Below, piece after piece: positions 25,057-37,000 of a DNA stretch of 64,000 nt. Every line of letters starts with the position of its first letter. Position 1 is the stretch's first letter. Below the pieces are notes generated by a model. That model saw nothing but the letters and a program-made list of their open reading frames with translations. It ran no database searches and had not been told where the DNA came from. The position numbers and the translations under genes were made by a program. Origin of the DNA: Streptomyces minutiscleroticus (GTDB lineage Bacteria > Actinomycetota > Actinomycetes > Streptomycetales > Streptomycetaceae); NCBI RefSeq assembly GCF_014650875.1, contig NZ_BMVU01000023.1, positions 1 through 64,000 of the forward strand, read 5' to 3'.

Positions 25057-28000
25057 GGGTTCCTCGGGAGATGTCGGGGGTGGTCGTCCAGTATCCGCCG
25101 GATGTTCCGGTCGGGGTCCAGGGAGGGTACGAGGCCCCGGTCCCGGAACCAGTCCTCGACGAGCCGCCGCAGCCGCCCGCCGGTGTCCCGGTCGTCCCCG
25201 GCGTCGTCGGGGACGGCGGCGGGACCGAGCGCCGTCAGCAGGTCGAGGACGTCGTCCATGGTGTGCCGGTGGGCGTCGAGCCAGGCGGCCTCGTCCGGGT
25301 CCGGGGCGCGGCCCGGTCCGCCCGGCAGCGGGCCGCCGGCCGGCCGGTCCATCTCGGCGCGGGCGTGCTCGTCGGGGAACAGCCCGTCGACGGCGACGTG
25401 GGCGCGCAGCTCCTCCTCCGTGAGCGGGGCGATGCGCCAGTAACGGCCCCAGTTGTCCGCGTAGTCGAGGTCGGACGACTCCGCGATCCCACGGGCCCGC
25501 AGGTCGTCCAGGACCATCTGCGAGGCCCGCATGATCTCGTGCAGCGAGTGGTGGCGGACGGGCAGCATCTCCGCCATCAGCGCGAGCCGCACCAGCCCCA
25601 GGTCGATGTCCAGGCCCCACTGCTCGCGCATGTGCGCGGCGTTGCGCAGCAGCCGGTGCGTGGTGCCGGAGGTGCCGGCCCGCACCAGGCCGCCGGTGGC
25701 GTGGGCGGCGGTCGGCAGCGTGGTGCTCATGGCGATGTCGTAGCGGGACACGCCCGGGATCCAGGGCAGGACGCCGTCCGGCATCAGCGCGCGCTCGGCG
25801 GCGCTCAGCGGCGGCCGGACCTGCTCGGGGGCCAGCGGTACGCGCAGGGCGCGTTCGAGGCGGGTGAGCCGGTCGCGGTCGGCGGGGGACAGGGCGGTGC
25901 CGAGCGCGGTCAGGGCCTCGTACGCGTCCAGATCGGCGTGGTGCGGCCGGTCCGCGCGCTCGGCCTCGATCTGCGGCGGGTTGAGGTTGGAGACGCCCAG
26001 CAGGTCGGAGGTGGTCCGCTCGCCGACCCAGAGCAGGCCCATGCGCTCGCGCAGGTTGCCGGAGGCGACGACCGCCTCGATCCGGTCGCGGTCCACGCCG
26101 ACCACGCCGTCGACGGTGGGGTCGTCGGAGCCCAGCTCGCGCCAGCGGCCCGCGGCGTCCGCGCGCCGGAACAGCTCGGCCGCCATGACGGCGATCTGGT
26201 CGTTGATCTCGGGCCGGTCCGCGAGGTGGTCGCCGAGGCGCCGCTCGAAGAGTTCCGCCTGCTCCAGGTAGCGGATCCGGCCGCGGATCCACGCCGGTGC
26301 CTCGTCCGGGGCGGGGGCTGTCGCCAGCTCCCTCAGTCGGCGGCGGACCGCCGGGGGCGCGTCGTCGATCGCCCGCGCGATGCGCTGCGACCGGTCCGCC
26401 GCGTGGCGGCCGGGGGCGGGCGCCGCGGCGGCGGAATCCGTCACGGCCGTCACGGACGTTCCGGCGAGCCACTGGTCGCCGTCGTGGACGAGGAGTACGG
26501 CGGGGTCCTCCGCGTCGGGTCCGAGGCGGGTGACCGTACCGTCCGCCTGCGCCACGGCGGCCGGCACGCCGAGGGCGCGCAGGGCGGCGGCGAGCAGCAC
26601 GGACAGCGGCGGCTCGGTGTCCGCGCCGCCCAGGGAGGGGTCGGCGAGCAGGAGCCGCAGCCTCACGGCGGGCCCGGCGGCCAGGTCGGCGACCGGCAGC
26701 ACGTCGCCGAGCAGGGCGCCCTGCGTCCGCTGGGAGCCGGTCAGCGAGTGGCCCGCGCTCTCCAGCAGGGACAGCGGCACCATCGCCGACGGGTCGAGCG
26801 GCGGCACCTCCTCGTCGGTGAGGCGCTCGTCGTCGAGGGCGCCCGCCAGCCAGGTGCGGAAGGCGGCACTGCGGCCGGGCTCCGCCTCGGGGAGGAGCGA
26901 GGTCAGCGGCTCGCGGTCGCCGAGGGCGGCCAGCAGTGCGGTCTCGGCGGTGCGGCCGGGCGCGGCGGGCACGGGGCGCAGGTCGTACCGGGTGCCGTCG
27001 AGGTCGGCTCCGCCGTCGCCGGTGCGCCGCAGCGTCCCGCGCGGGACCGGCGGCTCCGGATCGGGCGCGGTGGGACGGGCGGGAGCCGACGCGGTGCCGT
27101 CACCGGCCGCGGCCTCCTCGACGTCCTCGGCGTTGTGATAGGCGCGCGGCGGGTACGGCGGCAGCTCCGCGACGGTGAGGACGGCGTACGGCTCGCTGAT
27201 GTTGGCGTCCTCGCGGACCTGGCGGGCGACCACGGTGTGGGCGCGGCCCGGCGGGTAGAGGACCTCCTCCTCGGTGAGCCACATCGAGAACGGCGTGACC
27301 AGTGGGGCGGTCGACCGGGGCAGGTGGCCGAGGACCGGGTGGCGGTCCTCCTCGAGCTCGGCGTCGTCGCGGACGAAGCCCAGCGCCAGGTCCAGGCGCT
27401 CGGTGGTGCTGCGGAAGCGGGTGACGAACAGCGTGCCGTCGTGCAGCAGCGGGGAGGGGCCCGGCGCGTCGACGGGGCCGGGCAGCCAGCCGCCCCACCA
27501 CACGGGGGCGGCCACCGGCGGCAGCATCTCCAGCGCCTCGGTCGCCATGTCGACGTGCAGCGCCAGCGCGTCGGAGATCCGGTCGGCGATCCGGTCCGTC
27601 CGGCGCCGCAGCTCGGCCAGGTCCTCCGGGTCGGGGCCCTCGCCGGCGTCAGGCAGGTCCTCGGAGTCGGAGTCGGAGTTCTCGCTGGTGCCCAAGAGGT
27701 CGGTGAGGTCGGAGATGACGTCGCCCAGCTCGTCGTCGCCGAGCAGCAGTTCGGGCCGGGAGTAGTGGTCGGCCCGGGCGTCCTCCAGGGCCAGGGTCCA
27801 CACCCGGTGGCGCATCAGCCAGCGGACGCCCGCCGGACCGAGGCGGCTCGCGGTGACGAAGGTCTTGAACAGCTTGTGGTCGGAGCCGGTGTAGCGGAAC
27901 AGGGCCGTGAGGTGGCCCGGCGCCAGCGAGGTGACGGCGCGGCGGCCCGCCTCCCCGAACCGCTCCAGCCACTTCCGGGCGGCCTCGGCACGCTCGGTCA

Positions 28001-31000
28001 GCTCCTCGGACTTCTCGGGCACCTTGGTGCCGGTCAGGGCCGCGTTCAGCGCGGTGGCGATGTCCCCGGGGATCTCCAGGTCGTACGAGGAGCGGAAGCG
28101 GGTGGTGGCGTCGTAGGCCGCGTGGTGCGGCAGGGGCAGCGGCAGGTCGGGGGCCAGGCTGCGGCGGGCCCAGAGGTGGAGCCGGGCGCCGTCGCGGGTG
28201 AGCGCGACACGCTCCTCGTCGGTGCCGACGCCGGCGAGGTGGGAGGCGCGCAGCACCTCGGCGAGTGACTGGTTGTCGGTGAGCACCGACCAGGCCAGCA
28301 CGGCGGAGCGGAACGCGACCATGCGCTGGGCGTCGGCGCCGGTCGCCCGGTACGCCTGGAGCAGCCACAGGGCCGGGCCCACGGTGCCGCCGACGTAGCG
28401 GAAGCCGCGGTCGTCGTGGGCCAGGCGGTACGCGCCCTGGCGGTGGCCGCGCGGGTGCGGCGGGTGCGGGGAGCCGATCCGGCCGGGCTCGGAGTTGCGC
28501 AGGCTGGTGGGCGCGGGGCCGTAGGCGGCTGAGCTGAACGCCTGCATCAGCTGGCCGACGGTGGGCTGCTGCTCCAGGAACCGGGCCAGGGCGGGGCTCG
28601 GCCCGGCCTGGCCCGCCGCGGCGGGCTGTCCGGGGGCGGCGAGGCCGAGGGCCAGGTCGGCGCCGTGCGGGCCGTGCTGGGCGGCGAGGCGCGCGTGGAG
28701 CCGGCTGACGGCGTCGACGAGGACGGCGCGGGTCTGCGGCCGGGCGGCGATGTGCCGGGCGAGGTTCACCTCGTACTGGTAGCTGAGGGTGCGCCAGTCG
28801 CGCCGGGCATAGAGCGGGCCGAAGCGGAGGCTGTCGGGCTCGCCGGGGATCCGCCAGCGGGACACCGACCAGGGGTTGCCGGGCAGCACCGCCTGCCCGG
28901 TGGGGCCGGCCGGGGCGACGCGCTCGAAGGGGGGTGCCGGGAGCGGGGGCGCGGCGCGGAAGGCGGGGCTGACGCGCAGCCAGCCGTTGGGGGTGCCGTC
29001 GGCGTTCTCCAGCAGGTGGACGGCGGCGGCCGGGCTGCCGTCCGGGCGGCGCATCGGGGTGACGGCGACCCGGCCGGTGTTGACGAACACGTCGAGGCCC
29101 GTGGCGTCGGCGATGCCCTGGACGCGGCGCGCGGTGTCGGCCGGGTCGGCCGGTGCGCCGTCGCCGCGGACGGGTTCGCAGACCACGACGGTGACGCTGG
29201 TGAAGCCCGCATCGCGCGGACCGGTGCCGAGGAGCCGGCCGACCGTGTCCCCCGTCGCGCCGGACGGCAGGCCGTCCGGACCGGCGACGGTGAAGCCGTC
29301 GGTGCCGCCGTGCGAGGTCCAGAAGAAGGTGCCGCCGGAGCCGGTGGCGGGCAGGGCGCGCTGCCGGGCGACCCGGATGCCGCCGGGGCCCCGGCTCCAC
29401 TCGGTGTAGCCGGCGGTGTCCCGCAGACCGGAGTAGAAGGGCGCGCGCAGCGACCAGTCGGCGGCCGTGAAGGAGGCGCGGCCGACCAGCCGTCCGTCGG
29501 CGGTGCGGATCTCCTGGGCGGCGATCTCGGAGGGGGACGTGACGGTGCGCTGCCCCGCCCAGGGGTTGTTCCAGTAGTCGGGCTCGGGGTAGTGCGGGGC
29601 GGCGGTGCGCTGTGCCGGGGCCTCCGGGAGCACGGCGGGGCGCTCGGCGAGGCGTACCAGCGTGTAGCGCAGGCCGGTGTCGGGGTCGGTGCGCGGGACG
29701 CGGGCGGTCACGTCGAACTCGGCGGGCGTGGCGTGCGCCGCGCGGCGCTCCTCCGGGTTCGCCGCGTAGGGGCTGATGTCGCGCGCCGAGGAGCGCTCCA
29801 CCTCGTAGAGCACCGGGTGGTGTCCGTCGCGGGAGGCGTCGGCCAGCGCCCGCAGAGCCGCGGACGGGCTCAGCCGTACGGGGTGCAGCCGGGCCGCGGT
29901 GACCACGCCGGGCAGCGCGTCGGCGGCCTCCTGGGAGGCGGGCGCCTCGCCGGGCAGCCAGCTCCCCCACCACACGGCGGTGTCCACCGGCGGCAGCAGG
30001 GACAGCGCCTCCAGGGCGGCGGCGGTGTGCTGGTCGGCGCGGGTGCGCAGGAGGTCCGCGGAGCGGGCGACGACGTCGGCGAGGAGGACCGCCGACGTGG
30101 CGAGGCGGGCGGCGCGGTCGGCGGCGGGCAGGGCGCGGGCCTCTCCGACGAGGCTGCGGAACTCCGGCACCTCCATCAGCAGCACCGGGAAGTCGCCGCG
30201 GCCCTCCAGCGCGGCGGTCAGGGCGGCGCGGGCCGCCGGGACCACCGGGACACCGCCGAGCAGGGCGGCGTCGGGGCCGCCGAGCAGGTACAGCGCGGTC
30301 AGGTGGGACTCGTCGAGGCCGTCCAGGGCGGAGCCGCCGTGCCGGCGCAGGCGTTCCAGGAGCGCCTGTTCCCGCTCCAGCAGGCCGTCGGGGTCGGCGT
30401 CCGGGTCGGCGGCGAGGATGCGCTCGCCGCGCCGGATCGCGCCGGCGAGGCCCTCGGGCAGCATCCAGGTGCCGGTGGCCTCCGCGCCGATCCGGGCCGC
30501 GTCGGTGGCGTACAGGGCGCGGTGCGGCGGGCGCAGCGCGGCCGGGTCCTGGGCACCGGGGCGGCCGGCGGGGCGCAGGGTGCGCTCCGCCCAGGCGTAC
30601 AGGTGGGCGGCGTCGCCGAGGACGACGGCGCGTTCGGCGGCGTCGCCGAGGCCCGCGGCGTGCGAGGCCCGGAGGATCTCGGTCAGCGAGTGGCGGCCGG
30701 TGGGCAGCAGCCAGCCGAGGACCACCTCGCGGAAGGCGGCGGAGTCCTCGCGGCGGGTGCCGGGCAGCATGCGGTACCGCGTCAGGGCCTTCTGCGCGGT
30801 GTGCGCGGGACCGTCGCCGAGCGGCAGCCCGCGGTCGCGGTGGTCGCGGCGGTGGTTGCCGTCCTCGTCCCGCTCCCGCGGCCGGTCCGTGGCGAACCAG
30901 TCGGTCAGGCCGGTGCCGCGGGCGTACATGTCCATCAGGCGCGACAGCGTCACGTCCGTGGCGGGGTCGAGGAGCCCCTCCAGGGCGGCGAGCGGGTCCG

Positions 31001-34000
31001 AGGGCATGGCGGACTCGGGGAACAGCACGGCGGCGGCGCGGGAGGGGTCGACCGTCCCTCGTCGCTGCTGGTGGCGGTGGACGGCGCGCACCGCGGCGCG
31101 CGCGGTGTCCAGGACCGCCGGGTCGGCGGCCAGCGCCAGGCCGAGGGTCCGCTCGTAGGCGCGGCTCGCCGCGTCCCAGCGGGGGTCCGTGTGGAGCGAG
31201 GAGAGCAGGTCGGCCGGGGAACCGGTGTCCTCCGCGCGGCCGGCCGGCGTGGTGGGCGCGCTGATCAGCCAGCGGGGGCGCGGCTGTCCGGGGGCCTGGT
31301 TGAGCTGGAGTCCGTGCGGGACGCCGGTGGCCTGGCCGCGGTCGTAGGTCTCGTTGGTGGTGGTGGCCGCGGCGACCTCGTGGCCGGAGGTGTCGGCCAG
31401 GGTGCGGGACAGCGGTCCGGCGGCGGCCGGGGGGCCGAACACGACGACGGTGGCGGCCTCGCGGGGGCCGGTGAGCAGCCGCCGCAGGTAGGTGCCCGCC
31501 TGCCCGCCGGTGATCAGCCGGGAGCCGTACGGGGAGCCGGCGCGCACCAGGCGGCCGTCGCTCGGGACGGCGAAGAACACGGAGCCGTTGTCCCAGGGCA
31601 CCGGGACCCGCTCAGGCTCCCACTCCTCGGAGGCGGTGTCGTAGTACTTGAAGTAGTCCAGGGACGGCAGGGTGGCGAGGCCGTGGCGGCTCTCGGCCCA
31701 CTCCTGGGCGGTGTAGGCGGTCAGCCCGGACCAGGTGCCGTCGGGGGCGACGACCGGGCGGGTGAGGATCTCCCGCTCCCAGGCGGCGGCGTCCTGGTCG
31801 GGGGCCTCCTGGAGCAGGACGTGGGTGTAGACGCGGCCGGTGGTTGCGTCGTGGCGCAGCTCGCGGGAGACCTCCGTGAAGCGCGCCGGGCGCGGGTAGA
31901 GCGCCCTGCGCGCTCCGGGGACGCGGGCGAACGGCGCGACGTCCCGCGCGGTGGAGCCGCGCACCTCGTGGAGCACCAGGTGGCGGCCGTCCGGGATGCG
32001 CGGCGCGGCGAGCAGGCGAGCGAGGTTGCCCCGTGAGGTGAAGAGGATGTGCGGGCTGTCGTGAACGGCGCCCGGTCGGCTGGTGGCGACCTGCTCGGCG
32101 GTGCCTTCCTCCAGACGCACGTAGTAGACGGAGGTGTCCACCGGCGGCAGCAGTTCCAGCGCCTCCTGCGCCATCCGCGCTGCCAGGAGCAGTTCGGCCC
32201 GGGCGCCGTCCGCGAGTTCGGCGGCCCGCTGCCCGGCCCACTGCGCCAGAGGCTGCAGGGCCGCGGCACGGCCGGGACCGGCGGGCACCCGGGCCGCCTG
32301 GCGGGCCAGTGAGCGCAGCCGGTTGTCGCGGAGCAGCACCAGCGGGTACATCCCGTCGGCCTCGCCCCGGCCCACCAGCTTGGCGGCCGTCTCGGCGAGG
32401 GCCTGGCGGAAGCCCGCGGCGGCTTCGGGGCCGGTGCCCCGGGCGGCCTTGAAGAGGCTCCCGTCGGGTCCGCTCGCCAGGTACAGCGCGGGTACGTGCG
32501 CCGCCGTCAGGTTGCGCAGCAGGGCCGGGCTCTCGTGCCGCAGCAGCCAGGCGCGCAGCGCGGCGCGCCGCTCGCGGGCGGAGGGGCCGCCGGGCCACGG
32601 CAGCGTCTCCAGGTCGGCGGCGCTCCAGGTCTCGCCGTCCAGTGCGGCGAGCGAGGTGATCGCGGCCGGTTCGGCGGCGCCTGCGGTGATCCAGGGAGTG
32701 AGCCAGGCGGTGTGCTGCCGGTAGAGCCGCTGGTGGGGCAGGATCAGCTGCTCGGGCAGGTTCGGGTCGTCGCCGAGCACCTCCCGCAGGGTCGGGTCCG
32801 AGGCGAGCCGGACGCGGGGCGCGAACACGGCGTCGGCCCAGGCGTACAGCTCCGCCGCGCCGGTGTCGGCGGGGCGTGGTTCGCCGGTGTCGCGGACCCC
32901 GGCCGCCTGCGCGGCCTCCAGCAGTTCGGCCAGCGAGTGGCTGCCGTCGAACAGTCGTTCGGCCAGCAGTGCGGTACGCAGCTCCAGGAGCCGGTCGGGG
33001 TCGGTGCCGGGCAGGGCGGCGTAGGCCCGCAGCAGCCACTCGAAGCGGGTGGCGCGGCCGTCCCGGACAGGGTGGCCGAGCCGGTCGTGGCGGTCGCGGT
33101 ACCAGCTGCCCTCCGGCGCGTGCGGCTCGGAGGGGGCCACGGTGGTGGTGAGCCCGCGGGTGTTGAGCTCCGGGTGCTCGTGCCACAGGCGGCGCAGGGA
33201 CTGCCGTCCGGGCTGGTCCAGCGGCCCGTAGGCGGCCTCGGCGAAGGCCTCCAGGAGGGTGTCGAGCTCGTCGTGGTCCAGCAGGTCGGCCATCCGCTGG
33301 GCGGGGTCGATGTCGGCGTCCGGGAGCGATTCGGAGTCGGAGTCGGCGTCGGTGTCGGGGAACGCGGAGACCGCGGCGTCGGGGCCGAGGTGGTCCGCGA
33401 GGTAGGCGTACAGGGCGCGTACGGCCTCGCGGGCGGCGTCGACGACGGCGTCCTCCTGGGCCAGGATCCGGCCGAGGGCGTGCTCGTACTCCGCGGCCAG
33501 CGACCACCAGCGCGGGTGGGCGTAGAGCACGCCGAGGCCGTCGGGACCGGCGTCCGGCGCCGGCAGGGGGGCGGTCGCCGGCATGGGGGCGCCGGGGGCC
33601 TCGGTGACCCTCAGGAGGGCGAAGGGCCGGCGGTCCCTGCCGTAGTGGAGTATCGAGCGGCGTACGCGGTCGAAGACCACCCCGGGCGGGTAGAGGGCCT
33701 CCGCCTCCTTGGGCCACGAGGAGAACATGGCGATCTCCCGTGCCTGGGAGTTCGCGACCTCGGTGAGCTGCGGGTGCATGCCGCGCGGCGGCGAGCCGCG
33801 GCGCAGCGCGAAGTCCAGGGCGCTGCTGCGCTCCAGGGCGGTGCTGCGGAAGAACGGCATGGTGATCCGCCGGCCGCCGTAGAGCGCGGAGGACTCGGAG
33901 GGGCGGCGCAGGGTGCCGGGCACGGCCCGGTCGCCCCAGTACACGGTGCGGTTGACGGGCGGGAGGAGTTCCAGCGCCTCCGAGGTCATGTCGATGTGGC

Positions 34001-37000
34001 CCGGCAGCTGGGCGTGCACGCCGCGGGCGACGGCGTCGAGGTGGCGGCGCGCCCGCAGGAGCTGCGCCCGGTCGCCGCTCCCGACCGCCTGCTGCACCCC
34101 CGTGAAGATCGCCGGGAAGTTCGGCTGGATGCGCATGATCAGCGGGATCCGGTCGTACTTACCGCGCCTGGCGAGGCTCCAGACCATCCGGCGCACCATC
34201 CAGCGGCTCATGCCCCGGCCCAGCCGCTCGCCCTTCAGGTACGCCTTCATCAGCTGGTAGTCGTGGAAGGTGTAGACGTGCAGCGCCGTCAGGTGACCGG
34301 GCGACAGGCGGAGCAGTGCCTCGCGGCCCGCGTCCCCGTACCGCGTCAGCCACTCGCGGCCGATGACGAGGCGCTCGTCGTTCTGGTCCATGCCGGTGCT
34401 GCCCGGCGCGAGCATGTCCCGCACCATCCTCACGAGGTCGTCGGGGAGGTTCAGCTCACCCGTCACGGCCGCCGGGAAGCGGTTGTAGTGGCTGTACAGC
34501 ACCTCGTGCGGGGCCCTCAGCCGCTCCCGCAGGGCGGCGCCCGCGGGGGTGGGCGGGATCAGGTGCCAGGGGACCAGGTGCTCGCGCGCCCAGCTGTGCA
34601 GCCGGGAGGCGTCCAGGGCGGCGGCGCGGCGCTCCTCGGGACCGCCCATGCCCAGCAGGTGCGAGGCGCGCAGGACCTCGTGCAGGGAGTGGACGCCCGC
34701 GGGCACCGCCCATGCGATCAGCGCCGTGCGCAGCATCGCGGCCTCGGCCGGGGTGGCACCCGTCTCCAGCGCGCCCTGCAGCAGCCACAGGGCCGGCCCG
34801 TCGGGACCGGCGACCCTGCGGAAGCCGTGGCTGTCGTACTGGTGCCAGGCATGCCCCACGGCCGGTGGCAGCGACCGCAGGGGCTGCCCCGTGCCGCGGA
34901 TGGTGCCGGGCAGGGTCCGGGCGACCGTGGTGGGCGACTGGGGGGCGGCGAAGACCGCGTTGGCGTAGGCGAGGAACAGCTCGGACAGGGTCGGCCGGGC
35001 GTCGGGGCCGAGCAGGCGGGCGAGCCGGTCGCCGGGCTGCGTCCCCTGGTCGTCCGGGGTGGGGAAGAGGGTCCGGGTGGCGGCCTCCTCACCGTGGCGC
35101 TCGGTGAGGAAGCGGTGGGCACGGCCCAGAGTCTCCCGGACGACCTGCTGGACCTCGGGACGGGCGCCGAGGAGCTGGGCGAGGGCGAACTCGAAGTTCA
35201 GGCTGAGCTGCCGCCACTGCGGGTTCGGGTACAGGGCGGTGAAGCGGGGGCTGCCGGGCGCTCCGGTGATCCGCCAGGACGCGAGGTTCGGCGGGCGCTG
35301 CTCCCGGGCGCCGGGGCCGTCCTCGGAGTCGGAGTCGGAATCGTCCTCGGAGCCGCTGAGGTCCTCCGGGGCGTAGGAGTGTTCGGAGACCTCGGAGCGG
35401 GAGTCGGAGTCGGAGTCGCTCTCCTCACTGGCTTCGCCGGAGGCGTGGGTCGTACCGAAGCCGTTCTCGAAGACGAACTGGATCCCGCCGGGGCCGGTCG
35501 TACCGGGGTTGGCCGTTCCGGGGCCGGTCCCGCCGCCGGAGTCCGATCCCATCTCCTCGTCGGAGTCGGAGTCCGAATCGGAGGTCTCCCCCTCCTCGCT
35601 CTTGTCGTCGACGTCCATGGGGTCGTCGGCGTTGACCTGCCCGGCGTCCGGGTAGCGGACCGCCGGGACGGCCCGGGGCGCGGGCGACGGGGCCGCCTCC
35701 GCCGAGGGGGCCCGGCCTCCCGGGTACTCGGTCACCCACTCGGTGGGCCGTCCCTCGGCGTCCTCCAGCAGGTGCGGCACCCCGTCGGAGACCGCGGTCC
35801 GGCCCACCGGCAGGTGCACCGGCAGCCCGGTGGCGTCGGCGAGCCGCCGGGCCCGCGCCCGCGCGGCGGTCCGGTCGGCGACGGCACCGGCCGGACCGCA
35901 GGCCAGGACGGTGACGCTGCGGAAGCGCGGGCCGAGCAGGGGGCGCAGCGCCAGGCCGGTGGAGGTCCCGTCGTCGTGGCGGACGCCGCCGTCCTCGGTG
36001 TGCAGGGCCAGCCCCGTGGCGCCGCCGTGCGAGGCGAAGTGGAAGGTGGTGCCGGCGTCGCCGGGCCTGCTGTGGTGGGAGGCCACCGGGCGCCCGTCGG
36101 CGTCCCGCTCCCAGGCGACGAAGCCGTTGTTCTCGGCCAGCCGCCGGTAGTCCGGCTCGCGCACCGCCCAGTCGGCGTCGTCGAAGGACGCCACACCGAT
36201 CAGGGCGCCGTCCTCGCCGCGGATCTCCCGCAGCTCCGGCAGTGACGGCCAGGGGCCCGACGGGGCCGGCTGGGTGATCCGCAGCAGGTCGTCAGGGGCG
36301 CCCAGCAGCCGGACCGGCGGCAGGGACGCGTACGGCGAGGCCGTCTCGTGCACGGTGATGTGCTCGTACCCGGGGACCGGGCCGCTGCGGAGCGGCTCCA
36401 CGGTACGGCTGTCCACGCGGAAGTGCTGTCCGGGCGGGTAGATCGCCTCCACTTCCGAGACGTAGGCGACGAACGGGGTGACCTCGCGGGCCGTGGACCG
36501 GCGGACGTGCACCATGCCGCGGTGCGCGTCCGCCGGTCCGGGCTTGTTGCGGGCCATGAACCCGAACGCCTGGTCGCGGTCGAGCGAGGTGCTGCGCACG
36601 AACGGCACGTCGATGAAGTCCCGGCCGTAGACCGGCCCGTGCTCCGGGCGGTCCAGGGGCCCGGGCATGCCGCGGTCGCCCCACCAGACGTCCTGCTGGA
36701 CCGGCGGCAGCACCTCCAGCGCCTCGGTCGCCATGTCGACGTGCAGCGGCAGCTCGTCGTGGAGCCGGTCGGCGAACGCGTACGCCCGGCGCCGCAGCTC
36801 CGCCACCTTCTCGCTGCGCGTGCCCAGCTCGTTGGCGACGTCGAACATGTCGTCGTACAGCTCGTGGGCGCCCTCCAGGCGGCGCAGGGTGACGGGCAGC
36901 ATGCTCACCGCGTTGGCCTCGGCCGCCCGGCGCATCAGTGCCCAGGTGTTGATGCGCACCAGGTGGCGGGAGAAGCCCGCGCCCAGGCGCCGCCCGTTCA

